Origin: Paenibacillus timonensis
GTDB taxonomy: Bacteria; Bacillota; Bacilli; Paenibacillales; Paenibacillaceae
NCBI RefSeq assembly: GCF_009725205.1
Contig: NZ_WNZY01000006.1
Location: 186,001 to 250,000 of the forward strand
Length of the DNA: 64,000 nt
Direction: 5' to 3'
Positions within the stretch are counted from its first letter, which is position 1. The number at the start of each line of letters is the position of its first letter. Shown piece by piece: positions 31,391-39,038 of this stretch. The notes under the pieces were generated by a model. That model searched no databases. It was not told where the DNA came from and saw only the letters and a program-made list of their open reading frames with translations. A program made the translations under genes and the position numbers.

Positions 31391-32902
31391 GTGCCGGATA
31401 AGAAGAAGCTGCTGCTGTTTTCGCATGTATGCAATTCAAGAAACGTAACCGGTGCCGAGAAATTGTTGTTGTTCAACGCGAGGAAGCTATCGGCTTATTA
31501 CGACTGTACGATTGTAGTTCCTCGGCAGGGCAGTTTGTCCGTTCTGGCCAAACGTTACGGGATCCGTTCCCTCCTGTGCGAAAACGCGCTGCTTTACAGC
31601 ATGTGTGCCCCGCACGCCAACTTGGCCGATGAACTCCAGTCCATCGCCTGGAGCGAACAGGTGCAGCGCACGATAGAGCTGCTGAATAAGGAGCGGCCAG
31701 ATGCCGTGCTTGTGAATACCAGCGTGAATGTTTCGTCGGCGATCGCCGCTAAACAGCTGGGAATTCCCGTCATTTGGCAGATCACGGAGGTGATTGCGTC
31801 CAACGAATTCACCGCGGAGGCGGTGAATTTGATCGACAAGTACAGCGATCTGATCATCGGGATTTCCGATTCGGTGCTGCTTCCTTTCCTCGGAACGCAG
31901 GCTGCGGACAAAACCGTACTGCTGTACCCTTCGTGGAATCCCGAGGATGTCCACCCCGACATCTGGCCGGCACAGCGCTGGCATAAGCGAGCTTGGTGGA
32001 AAGTCAAATCGACGGAAGTGCTGGTAGGCTATATTTCTTCTTACTTGATTCCGGAGAAAGGAGCCGATCACTTCATCGACGCGGCGTTAAGTCTGGCCGG
32101 CCGATTCCCGGAGGCGAAGTTCGTTATCATAGGTGCGGAGATTCATCCAGAGTATTACCGGAACTTAAAGCGAGCGGTTCAGGGCTCGCCGTATCCGAAT
32201 CGGTTTAAATTCGTGAGCTTTGAAGATCATGTGGAATCCGCCTTTAGCGCGATGGATATCGTTGTCGTCCCGGGGATTCTTCCAGAAGGGTTTGGGCTAA
32301 CCGCGCTGGAGGCAATGGTCTTCGGCAAACCGGTTGTCGCTTATGCTTCGGGCGGTTTGCGCGAGATTTTGGAAGCGGTGGGCAGCGGGGCTTACCTGGT
32401 GCCAACGCGGGACAGCGCTGGACTCGCGGAAAAATGTGCGGAGCTGCTGTCTTCCATGGAATTGACTCGTAGTGTGGGGGAAAGGAATCGGGGTCAAGTA
32501 GAAGCGGTGTTCGGCCCGGCAGCCTATGATTTGCGGCTTCAAGGGTTGGTTCAGCGCATACAGGGGCTTTCGGGTCTTGTGGTCCCACTGCCCGAACCGG
32601 CACCGATCATGCCCTCTCCGGATGCGGCGGACCTCCGTGTCTCGGACTCGGAGGGATTACCTATCGGGCAAACCACGCCTCCGATGTCCGTCAAGCCCAC
32701 CGGGCGCCGCAGAAGGATCAAGCTGAAGCGAGCCAAGCGATCACGCAGAAGAAGATTCGGTGCCGGTAGAAGCTTGACCGCCCGGCGCGGCGGAACCGGT
32801 CGCGTTCGCAAGCCGGCCCATCGCCGCCGCAAGCCCGGCCAGCGCACAGCAAGAGCTCGTACGAAACGCGTGCGCGGGCGTCATAAGTCTGCAAGGAGAT
32901 GA
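31391..32902 (+). CDS. GT4 glycosyltransferase with polybasic C-terminal tail
   Basis: This 503-residue GT-B enzyme starts at GTG after AAGGAGGGG. The N-terminal domain opens KLLLFSHVCNSRNVTGAEKLL. The donor domain has GYISSYLIPEKGADHFIDAA and the conserved LPEGFGLTALEAMVFGKPVVAYASGGLREI. After about residue 390 comes a P-rich linker. The final 65-70 residues are dominated by R and K (RRRRIKLKRAKRSRRRRFG and more). That tail is similar in composition to the N-terminal domains at 22146, 24821 and 28514. Catalysis is well supported; the tail's polyanion-binding role is inference. Confidence 0.85.
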   Translation: MPDKKKLLLFSHVCNSRNVTGAEKLLLFNARKLSAYYDCTIVVPRQGSLSVLAKRYGIRSLLCENALLYSMCAPHANLADELQSIAWSEQVQRTIELLNKERPDAVLVNTSVNVSSAIAAKQLGIPVIWQITEVIASNEFTAEAVNLIDKYSDLIIGISDSVLLPFLGTQAADKTVLLYPSWNPEDVHPDIWPAQRWHKRAWWKVKSTEVLVGYISSYLIPEKGADHFIDAALSLAGRFPEAKFVIIGAEIHPEYYRNLKRAVQGSPYPNRFKFVSFEDHVESAFSAMDIVVVPGILPEGFGLTALEAMVFGKPVVAYASGGLREILEAVGSGAYLVPTRDSAGLAEKCAELLSSMELTRSVGERNRGQVEAVFGPAAYDLRLQGLVQRIQGLSGLVVPLPEPAPIMPSPDAADLRVSDSEGLPIGQTTPPMSVKPTGRRRRIKLKRAKRSRRRRFGAGRSLTARRGGTGRVRKPAHRRRKPGQRTARARTKRVRGRHKSARR

Positions 32903-32906
32903 GACC

Positions 32907-33998
32907 GTGAAGATCATGACCATTTTGGGAACCCGGCCGGAGATCATCCGGCTTAGCCGGATCATCCCGCTGCTGGACCGGTGGGCCGACAACCATGTGC
33001 TGGTGCACACGGGGCAGAATTTTACGGCCAGTCTCAGCGATGTTTTTTTCCAAGAGCTTGGTTTGAGACAACCGGACTATATCTTTCAAGATCATCAAAC
33101 GACGCTGGGCAGCCAGCTATCGGCTATGTTTGCCCAGATGGAGCGAATCTTAGATGCTGAACGACCGGATCGCGTGCTGCTGCTGGGAGATACGAACAGT
33201 GCACTATGTGCGGTTCTGGCCGAGCGGCTGGGCTACCCGGCGATCCACATGGAAGCGGGTAACCGCTGCTTTGACCTGGAGGTCCCCGAGGAGAAGAATC
33301 GGAAAGTCATCGATGCGGTGTCGACCATCAACATGCCATATACCCCGCAAAGTAAAGCTCATCTGATCGCTGAGGGCGTTCCGAGCAATCGCATCGTACT
33401 GACCGGCAATCCGATTTATGAGGTGATGAAGCATTACGAGCCGCAGATCGAAGCGAGTGACATCCTGCAACGCTTGGGGCTTCAGGAAGGAGAGTATTAT
33501 CTCGTCACAGCCCACCGCGCCGAGAATGTCGATCGCCCGGCTTCCCTGCACGCCATTATGGAGGGGTTGAACCGGGTGGCAGCCGCCTCGTCCAAACGGT
33601 TGGTATGCAGCATTCATCCCCGCACGAGATCACGGATCGAACGCGATTTGAAGCTGGAAATGCATCCTTTGGTGGAATTTTATGAGCCGTTTGGGTTTTT
33701 CGATTTCGTGAAGCTGGAAAAGCATGCGTTATGCGCGTTAACCGACAGCGGTACCGTACAGGAGGAATGCTGTATCATGCAGGTGCCTACGGTAACGATT
33801 CGCCGAACCACGGAGCGGCCGGAAACGGTGGATTGCGGTAGTAACGTCGTTTCCGGCGTGGACGCCCGCAGCATCGCTGAAGCGGCGGAGATGATGGCGG
33901 GGATGGAGCGTTCGTGGCCTTGTCCCGAGGGCTATCTGGAGGAGAAGGTTTCGCAAAAAGTGGTCAAATTCGTGCTTGGAGGGAAATTGAATGTTTAA
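32907..33998 (+). CDS. UDP-sugar C2-epimerase of the WbjD/FnlC/CapG type
   Basis: This 363-residue protein belongs to the non-hydrolysing UDP-GlcNAc 2-epimerase superfamily. Marks are GTRPEIIRLSRII, HTGQN, LLGDTNSAL, TAHRAENVD, SIHPRTRSR and the late TDSGTVQEECCIMQVPTVTIR. The segment EAGNRCFDLEVPEEKNRK has the EAGNRCFD form of the WbjD/FnlC/CapG enzymes, not the EAGLR of WecB. That group acts on 6-deoxy HexNAc nucleotides at C-2. The start is GTG after AAGGAG. Together with the next two genes it suggests synthesis of UDP-N-acetyl-L-fucosamine or -quinovosamine. Confidence 0.83.
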   Translation: MKIMTILGTRPEIIRLSRIIPLLDRWADNHVLVHTGQNFTASLSDVFFQELGLRQPDYIFQDHQTTLGSQLSAMFAQMERILDAERPDRVLLLGDTNSALCAVLAERLGYPAIHMEAGNRCFDLEVPEEKNRKVIDAVSTINMPYTPQSKAHLIAEGVPSNRIVLTGNPIYEVMKHYEPQIEASDILQRLGLQEGEYYLVTAHRAENVDRPASLHAIMEGLNRVAAASSKRLVCSIHPRTRSRIERDLKLEMHPLVEFYEPFGFFDFVKLEKHALCALTDSGTVQEECCIMQVPTVTIRRTTERPETVDCGSNVVSGVDARSIAEAAEMMAGMERSWPCPEGYLEEKVSQKVVKFVLGGKLNV

Positions 33999-34974
33999 AG
34001 ATCAAGTAATTCTGGTCACCGGGGGGACAGGGTCCTGGGGATATGAGTTGATCCGCCAGATCCTCCCTCAGGAGCCGAAGGAGATCATCGTATATTCCAG
34101 GGGGGAGGCAGCTCAGGTCGCTATGAGCCGCGCTTTTGACGATGAGCGGCTTACGTTTCGCATTGGAGATATCCGCGATAAGGAGGCGCTGACGGCGGCT
34201 TGCCGAAACGTGGACATCATCTACCATCTGGCTGCCTTGAAGCATGTGCCCATTTGCGAAGAGCAACCGGGCGAAGCGCTGAAAACGAATGTGGTCGGCA
34301 CGCAAAACGTCATCGAAGCCGCCATCGAAAACAAAGTCAAGAAAGTCCTCTACATCTCCACCGACAAAGCCTCCAATCCGTCCAACTTTTACGGTATGAC
34401 CAAAGCCATCGGCGAAAAGCTGATCGTTTATGCCAATCTGCTTCAGGAGGAGACCCGGTTTGTGTGCATCCGGGGCGGCAATGTGCTGGGCACGAACGGC
34501 AGCGTGATCCATCTGTTTAAGCAGCAAATCCGCGAGAAGAAGGTTCGGATCACCGATATGGAAATGACTCGGTTTTTCCTGACGATGCCGGAGGCGATCC
34601 AGCTTCTGTTTAAGGCTTCTCAGGAAAGCGAAGGCGGTGAAATCTTCGTCATGCTGATGCCGACCTGTCGGATCGTGGAGCTGGCGGAGGTGCTGATCGA
34701 GGATTCGGGAGAAGCGGACATATCGATCGTTGAGTCGGGGATTCGACCCGGAGAGCGGATTCATGAGCTGCTGCTCAGCGAATACGAGAGCCGGACGACC
34801 GTGGTGTACGACAAGGAGTATCTAGTGATTTTACCGGCGCTGGACATCGCGGGCTTGAAGGAACGGTACGGTCATTTGCCGCTTGTCCCTTTCGGCGAGC
34901 TGAGCTCGGAGCATGGGCTGATGAGTAAGGAAGAGATCCGCAGCATGCTGAGTAAAGGAGGATTCCTTTCATGA
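33991..34974 (+). CDS. UDP-HexNAc 4,6-dehydratase, CapD/PseB/CapE-like SDR
   Basis: This 327-residue extended SDR should convert UDP-GlcNAc to a 4-keto-6-deoxy sugar nucleotide. It has GGTGSWGYEL (NAD loop), HLAALKHVPICEEQP, the catalytic STDKA and YGMTK (Tyr and Lys), and RGGNVLGTNGSV. The C-terminal GIRPGERIHELLLSEYE is typical of the family. The presence of Tyr in YxxxK favours PseB/CapD over the CapE/FnlA subgroup, which has Met there. It overlaps the upstream epimerase by eight bases. A second copy lies at 40392-41378. Confidence 0.85.
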   Translation: MFKDQVILVTGGTGSWGYELIRQILPQEPKEIIVYSRGEAAQVAMSRAFDDERLTFRIGDIRDKEALTAACRNVDIIYHLAALKHVPICEEQPGEALKTNVVGTQNVIEAAIENKVKKVLYISTDKASNPSNFYGMTKAIGEKLIVYANLLQEETRFVCIRGGNVLGTNGSVIHLFKQQIREKKVRITDMEMTRFFLTMPEAIQLLFKASQESEGGEIFVMLMPTCRIVELAEVLIEDSGEADISIVESGIRPGERIHELLLSEYESRTTVVYDKEYLVILPALDIAGLKERYGHLPLVPFGELSSEHGLMSKEEIRSMLSKGGFLS

Positions 34975-35801
34975 AAATGCTGATCCTCGGGGGCCACGGA
35001 ATGGCGGGTCATGTCCTGGTACGGCATTTTCGAGAACAGGGGGGTCACCAGGTGTTCTATACCTCGCGTGATCCCGGGGACCCAGGCTCCTTGATCTTGG
35101 ATGCCGGTGATATCGTTGCCGTTGATCAGGCGGTTCAGTTGGTTCGTCCAGACGTCATTATTAACGCGGTCGGGGTGCTGAACCAGTTTGCCGACCAAGA
35201 CAAAATCATGGCCTACCATATTAATGGATTCCTTCCCCACCGATTGCGGCATTTGGCGGATAAAACAGGCGCGCGTCTGATTCATATCAGTACGGACTGC
35301 GTCTTTCGCGGCGACCGCGGCGGATATCGGGAGGAGGATCAACCCGATGGCGTTACGACGTATGCCGTGACCAAAGCGCTCGGGGAGGTGCAAGACGAAG
35401 GACACTTGACGATCCGTACCTCGATTATTGGACCTGAAATTCGCCGTCAGGGCATCGGATTGTTTCAGTGGTTTATGAGTCAGGAAGGCAAGGTATCCGG
35501 ATATCGCCGGGTCAAATGGAACGGCGTGACCACGGTACAGTTGGCTAAGACGATCGAGTGGCTGCTGGATCGTCCGGTGTCCGGTTTGATCCATCTGGCA
35601 CATCCGGAGGTTGTCAGCAAATACGAGATGCTTCATCTGTTTCAAGAGATCTGGGGAAAAACCGATCTTGAGATCGAACCGGACGACGGTCCCGCCCTCG
35701 ATCGAACGCTGGTGAACACCCGTCCGGAGGCGGCGGCCCCTCTCCCTCCATTCCGGCAGATGTTGGAGGAAATGGCCGACTGGATGAGACGGCATGGGTG
35801 A
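34971..35801 (+). CDS. RmlD-like dTDP/UDP-sugar reductase
   Basis: This 276-residue SDR resembles RmlD and WbvR, which reduce 4-keto sugar nucleotides. It has LILGGHGMAGHVL (cofactor loop), the INAVGVLNQFADQD stretch, HISTDCVFRGDRGGYRE and the catalytic YAVTK. It overlaps the neighbouring dehydratase by four bases. The set dehydratase, reductase and 2-epimerase matches the known Vibrio cholerae O37 scheme (WbvB, WbvR, WbvD) for UDP-L-QuiNAc. The exact product here is inferred. Confidence 0.8.
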   Translation: MKMLILGGHGMAGHVLVRHFREQGGHQVFYTSRDPGDPGSLILDAGDIVAVDQAVQLVRPDVIINAVGVLNQFADQDKIMAYHINGFLPHRLRHLADKTGARLIHISTDCVFRGDRGGYREEDQPDGVTTYAVTKALGEVQDEGHLTIRTSIIGPEIRRQGIGLFQWFMSQEGKVSGYRRVKWNGVTTVQLAKTIEWLLDRPVSGLIHLAHPEVVSKYEMLHLFQEIWGKTDLEIEPDDGPALDRTLVNTRPEAAAPLPPFRQMLEEMADWMRRHG

Positions 35802-36726
35802 CGGGGCGGCGGTTCTGGTCACGGGGGCTGGCGGGTTTACCGGCCGCCACGCCAGCCGCCGTCTTGCCGCCAAGGGATACAACGTCTTTGCTTTAGTGAG
35901 AAGCGAAGCCGGACTGCCTGCAATCGAAGGTGTCGAGTACGTCATCTGCGATTTGACGGACAAAGTGGGAGTCAAACGCGTCATCGATCGGACCCGGCCG
36001 CAGTTCGTGCTGCACCTGGGCGGCAAGAACTCGGTCCCAGACTCCTGGTCCGAGCCGCTTCTTTATATAGAAGCTAATGTCATGACAACCCTGTACCTGC
36101 TCGATGGCCTGCTGGCTTTCGGACTGGAGGATACCCGCATTCTCGTTGTCGGATCACGCCTCAAATTCGGACTAGAGAGACCGCTTCACCCAACACACCC
36201 TTACGGATTGAGCAAATCGCTACAAGAAGCCGCAGCTCTGGCCTGGGGAAAGCTGTACCGTCTCAGCGTCATGATCGCCGAACCGGGCAACTTGATCGGA
36301 GCCGGACCGTCCACGGGCGTCTGCTCTCTGCTTGCCCGGCATATCGTCGGGTTAGAGCGAGGGGTAGCCCCTCCCCCTTTCCTCTTGTCGTCGGCGGAGG
36401 CTCGGCGTGACTTCCTTGATGTGCGCGACGCGGTGGATGCCTACGAGATCCTGCTTCGCAAAGGTGAGGTTGGCGAGGTATACCCGGTTTGCTCGGGGCA
36501 AGAGAGGAGTTTGGCTGAGCTGGCGGAGGATTTCTCGCAGCTGACGGAAGTTGCGGATTTGAAATTAATGATGGGTCGCCCGTCAGGAGGAGAACCCCTC
36601 GTTAGCACTGGGCCGCTCCTTCCCGAAGCGCTTCAGGCTTTAGGGTGGCGCTCAAGTTTGGCCTGGGAACAATCCCTGCAGGATGTACTGGACTATTTTC
36701 GCAAGGAGGGAACCGCTTCGTCATGA
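35794..36726 (+). CDS. NAD-dependent epimerase/reductase (RMD-like)
   Basis: This 310-residue extended SDR resembles GDP-6-deoxy-D-lyxo-4-hexulose reductase and other RMD-type enzymes. It has TGAGGFTGRHASRRL, HLGGKNSVPDSW, the catalytic serine in VVGSRLKFG, HPYGLSKSLQE (Tyr and Lys) and RDFLDVRDAVDAYEILL. It overlaps the upstream gene by eight bases. A GDP-mannose dehydratase partner (Gmd) is not seen in the window, so it may use a UDP or dTDP 4-keto sugar made by its neighbours. This makes it a tentative reductase or epimerase. Confidence 0.75.
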   Translation: MGDGAAVLVTGAGGFTGRHASRRLAAKGYNVFALVRSEAGLPAIEGVEYVICDLTDKVGVKRVIDRTRPQFVLHLGGKNSVPDSWSEPLLYIEANVMTTLYLLDGLLAFGLEDTRILVVGSRLKFGLERPLHPTHPYGLSKSLQEAAALAWGKLYRLSVMIAEPGNLIGAGPSTGVCSLLARHIVGLERGVAPPPFLLSSAEARRDFLDVRDAVDAYEILLRKGEVGEVYPVCSGQERSLAELAEDFSQLTEVADLKLMMGRPSGGEPLVSTGPLLPEALQALGWRSSLAWEQSLQDVLDYFRKEGTASS

Positions 36727-37433
36727 ATCCACGTGTAAGTATCATTATTCCGTTCTATAACTGTCCGTATATTGAACAGGCCGTGCAAAGCGCGCTGAAC
36801 CAAACGTACCCGCATACGGAGATTATCGTCGTTGATGACGGTTCGACTGTGCATGCCGAGCGGCTCGCTCCGTACCGGGGGCATATTTATTATCTGGGAA
36901 AAGCCAACGGGGGGACCGCCTCCGCCTTAAACCACGGAATCCGCCATGCTTCCGGAGAGTATATCGCTTGGCTCAGCTCGGACGATCTGTTTTCGCCAGA
37001 GAAAGTTGCGGTACAGTTGAATTTCATGCGGGAGCAAGGCGCTGAAATTTCCCACACCAACTTCCATTATATCGACGAATACGGCCGAATCACCCAATAC
37101 AATGCCGGCATGCAGCCTCTGGGGATGCGGGAGCTGGCAAACACGTTATACAGCGGCAATCCCGTGAACGGCTGTACCGTGATGATTCGCCGCAGCCTGA
37201 TCGAGCGCGTCGGTTTGTTTGATGAGGCCCTGCCGTATACTCATGATTACGATTTGTGGCACCGGGTGTTGCTGTCCCGCGCCGCTTTTCCTTATTTAAA
37301 CGTACCGTTAGTCAATTACCGGCGTCATTCAGGGATGGGAACGCTGCGCCATCAAGCGGCGATCACGGCGGAAATTGCTTTCCTACAGAACCGCTACCGC
37401 GGTGCCCTGACCCATCTCATCGCTACTTCTTGA
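36723..37433 (+). CDS. GT2-family glycosyltransferase
   Basis: This 236-residue GT-A enzyme starts at an ATG overlapping the upstream stop (ATGA), with AAGGAGGG 13 bases earlier. Motifs are VSIIIPFYNCPYIEQAV, VVDDGSTVHAE, the WLSSDDLFSPEK metal site and the acceptor region YTHDYDLWHRVL. It is close in layout to many O-antigen and capsule transferases. It ends the sugar-nucleotide operon segment (29085-37433) and has no basic tail or tetrad tag. Confidence 0.87.
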   Translation: MNPRVSIIIPFYNCPYIEQAVQSALNQTYPHTEIIVVDDGSTVHAERLAPYRGHIYYLGKANGGTASALNHGIRHASGEYIAWLSSDDLFSPEKVAVQLNFMREQGAEISHTNFHYIDEYGRITQYNAGMQPLGMRELANTLYSGNPVNGCTVMIRRSLIERVGLFDEALPYTHDYDLWHRVLLSRAAFPYLNVPLVNYRRHSGMGTLRHQAAITAEIAFLQNRYRGALTHLIATS

Positions 37434-37500
37434 CGCTTGAGGTGAACCCCTGATTCGGAAGAGAGACAAAATAAGCGGTTATCTTGATCAAGTTGTCTAT

Positions 37501-37528
37501 ACCAAAACGGAGCTCCGATCATAACCTG
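37501..37528 (+). promoter_or_regulatory. sigma-K-like promoter for the jelly-roll-like protein
   Basis: AC at 37501-37502 and CATAACCTG at 37520-37528 are 17 bp apart. It matches the mother-cell sigma-K pattern except for the last base and sits about 30 bp before the ribosome site. Confidence 0.42.
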
Positions 37529-37559
37529 TACTAGATTACAAGAAGGTGGTGATTAAGAG

Positions 37560-37967
37560 ATGGGTGTCTTTCTTGATGCCAGAAGCTCCGTAAACTCCAA
37601 CCAACCTGGGTTCCCTGGGACTCCGCTCACAGATACTCCCGCTTTGTTCGGGGTTATCGGCCTGCAGACGCAAAACGTACCGAATCCGATCGTCATTCTG
37701 TCCGGATCCGTTGGGGTTTTGGGAGGAGTCGGCGATACGTTTACGATCGAAATCGTCCGCGGCTTGACGTTTGCTCCGGCCAATGTCATTTTTACCCTCG
37801 ACGGTGTCGTCAACAGTGCTACGTCGACGGAGGTTACGTCCTTCGTAGCTGCCGATTTGCAAGCTCCTGCTGCTCCCGAAACGATCTATACGTCCTATAT
37901 TTCCGGGGCTACAACAGCTATCCGTAACGGCCCAGAATCATTTACTGGCATTGCCGAACAGGGCTAG
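37560..37967 (+). CDS. candidate spore-surface structural protein (BclA C-terminal-domain-like)
   Basis: This 135-residue protein looks like one compact beta domain: NPIVILSGSVGVLGGVGD, TFTIEIVRGL, VIFTLDGVVN and a final SYISGATTAIRNGPESFTG. It contains no enzyme motif, signal peptide or collagen repeat. The strand pattern recalls the jelly-roll C-terminal domains of exosporium glycoproteins such as BclA, but without the collagen stalk. AAGGTGGTGA precedes the ATG, and a strong terminator follows. The position inside a spore-glycan locus suggests an acceptor or structural protein; homology is a judgement by eye. Confidence 0.65.
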   Translation: MGVFLDARSSVNSNQPGFPGTPLTDTPALFGVIGLQTQNVPNPIVILSGSVGVLGGVGDTFTIEIVRGLTFAPANVIFTLDGVVNSATSTEVTSFVAADLQAPAAPETIYTSYISGATTAIRNGPESFTGIAEQG

Positions 37968-37976
37968 GTTATGCCC

Positions 37977-38014
37977 AGAAAACCTGCCTCGGGGTGTCCC
38001 GGGCAGGTTTTCTG
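37977..38014. terminator. terminator after the jelly-roll-like gene
   Basis: AGAAAACCTGCC and GGGCAGGTTTTCT form a long stem with C and G rich apex TCGGGG/TCCC. It is nearly symmetrical. Confidence 0.85.
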
Positions 38015-38057
38015 CTAAATGAAATCGTCGACCTCTGACAGAAAAGGACTTGAAGGG

Positions 38058-38987
38058 ATGAAGCGTCTAAAAATCTTGTTTGTAACGAAAGATTTCAGTC
38101 ATTATCTGGAGCGGAATTTTCATTACATGCAATTGGAACTAAGAAAACATGCCGATTTGGCATTGGATTATAGAGGCGGGGAGGTACGTTCGATTCTCCG
38201 GCGGACCCCCTTTCAACCCGATTTTATTCTGTTTAACGACATGTTCCATGCCTCCTACTGCCCACCCGTAAATGGACTTGCCCAGTTGAAGGTACCTTGG
38301 GGCATGATCATGCATGATCTGCACGCTAGGCCTGAGCAACGTCGGGAGTTCTTACATCGGTTTCCGTCCGCGAATATCTTTGCGATGTATAGGCAAGCGT
38401 TCCGGCAACGATTTCCCGAGTTCAAGGGTCGTCTGTTTTGGCTCCCCCATTTCATGGAGCCGACCGTGTTCAGGGATTACCAACGTCGGAAAAACATCAA
38501 TGTCTTGCTTATGGGAGCAACCAACCCAAAGGTGTACCCGCTTCGTCATAAGATGAAGATGGCCTTGTCCGGGCATCCCGGCTTTGTATCCCACAATCAC
38601 CCCGGGTACACGGATTTCGGCTCCGATGCTCAGGCGCACGTAGCTCGCGGTTTTGCGCTTGAAGTGAACCGAACCAAGATCTTCCTGACCTGTGATTCGA
38701 TTTACCATTATCCGCTGCGTAAGTATTTTGAGGTCCCCGCTTGCAACACGCTGCTGCTAGCTTCCGACAACGCCGATTTGCGGGCCCTTGGCTTCAGATC
38801 TGGTGTTCATTATGCGGCTGTGACGGAAAGGGATTTCCTGGCTAAGCTTCACTTCTATCTGCATCCGAACAACGAATCGCTGCGGGCCAAGATCAGCCGG
38901 CAAGGTTATGAGTTCGTCAGGGAGAAACATACGACCTCCGTCCGTACCCTGCAGCTTCTCGAAATGATAGGTTCGATCGTCGGCTGA
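38058..38987 (+). CDS. CgeB-like glycosyltransferase
   Basis: This 309-residue protein resembles the C-terminal half of CgeB/DUF3880-type GT-B enzymes. It has LKILFVTKDFSHYLERNF, an HDLHARPEQRREF motif and LPHFMEPTVFRDY, while NVLLMGATNPKVYPLR starts the donor domain. KYFEVPACNTLLLA resembles the NPRTFEISAC motif of the two CgeB-like enzymes at 29085 and 30202. The ATG at 38058 has AAAAGGA nine bases upstream. It carries no tetrad tag and no basic tail. Because a terminator lies just before, it probably has its own promoter. Confidence 0.75.
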   Translation: MKRLKILFVTKDFSHYLERNFHYMQLELRKHADLALDYRGGEVRSILRRTPFQPDFILFNDMFHASYCPPVNGLAQLKVPWGMIMHDLHARPEQRREFLHRFPSANIFAMYRQAFRQRFPEFKGRLFWLPHFMEPTVFRDYQRRKNINVLLMGATNPKVYPLRHKMKMALSGHPGFVSHNHPGYTDFGSDAQAHVARGFALEVNRTKIFLTCDSIYHYPLRKYFEVPACNTLLLASDNADLRALGFRSGVHYAAVTERDFLAKLHFYLHPNNESLRAKISRQGYEFVREKHTTSVRTLQLLEMIGSIVG

Positions 38988-39038
38988 ACTTCCGGGATCG
39001 ACCTATAACCCAACAACAAGCGAAAGGGGAGATGGAAT

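Noticed and set aside
34872..36026. 384-codon minus-strand frame crossing three sugar-nucleotide genes
   Set aside because: The plus-strand frames have clear SDR motifs, overlapping ends and ribosome sites. The minus frame has none of these and no recognisable domain.
24058..36726. A complete dTDP-L-rhamnose pathway
   Set aside because: An RmlA-like and an RmlD-like protein are present but no RmlB or RmlC in the window. The RmlD-like enzyme fits the UDP-HexNAc trio better.
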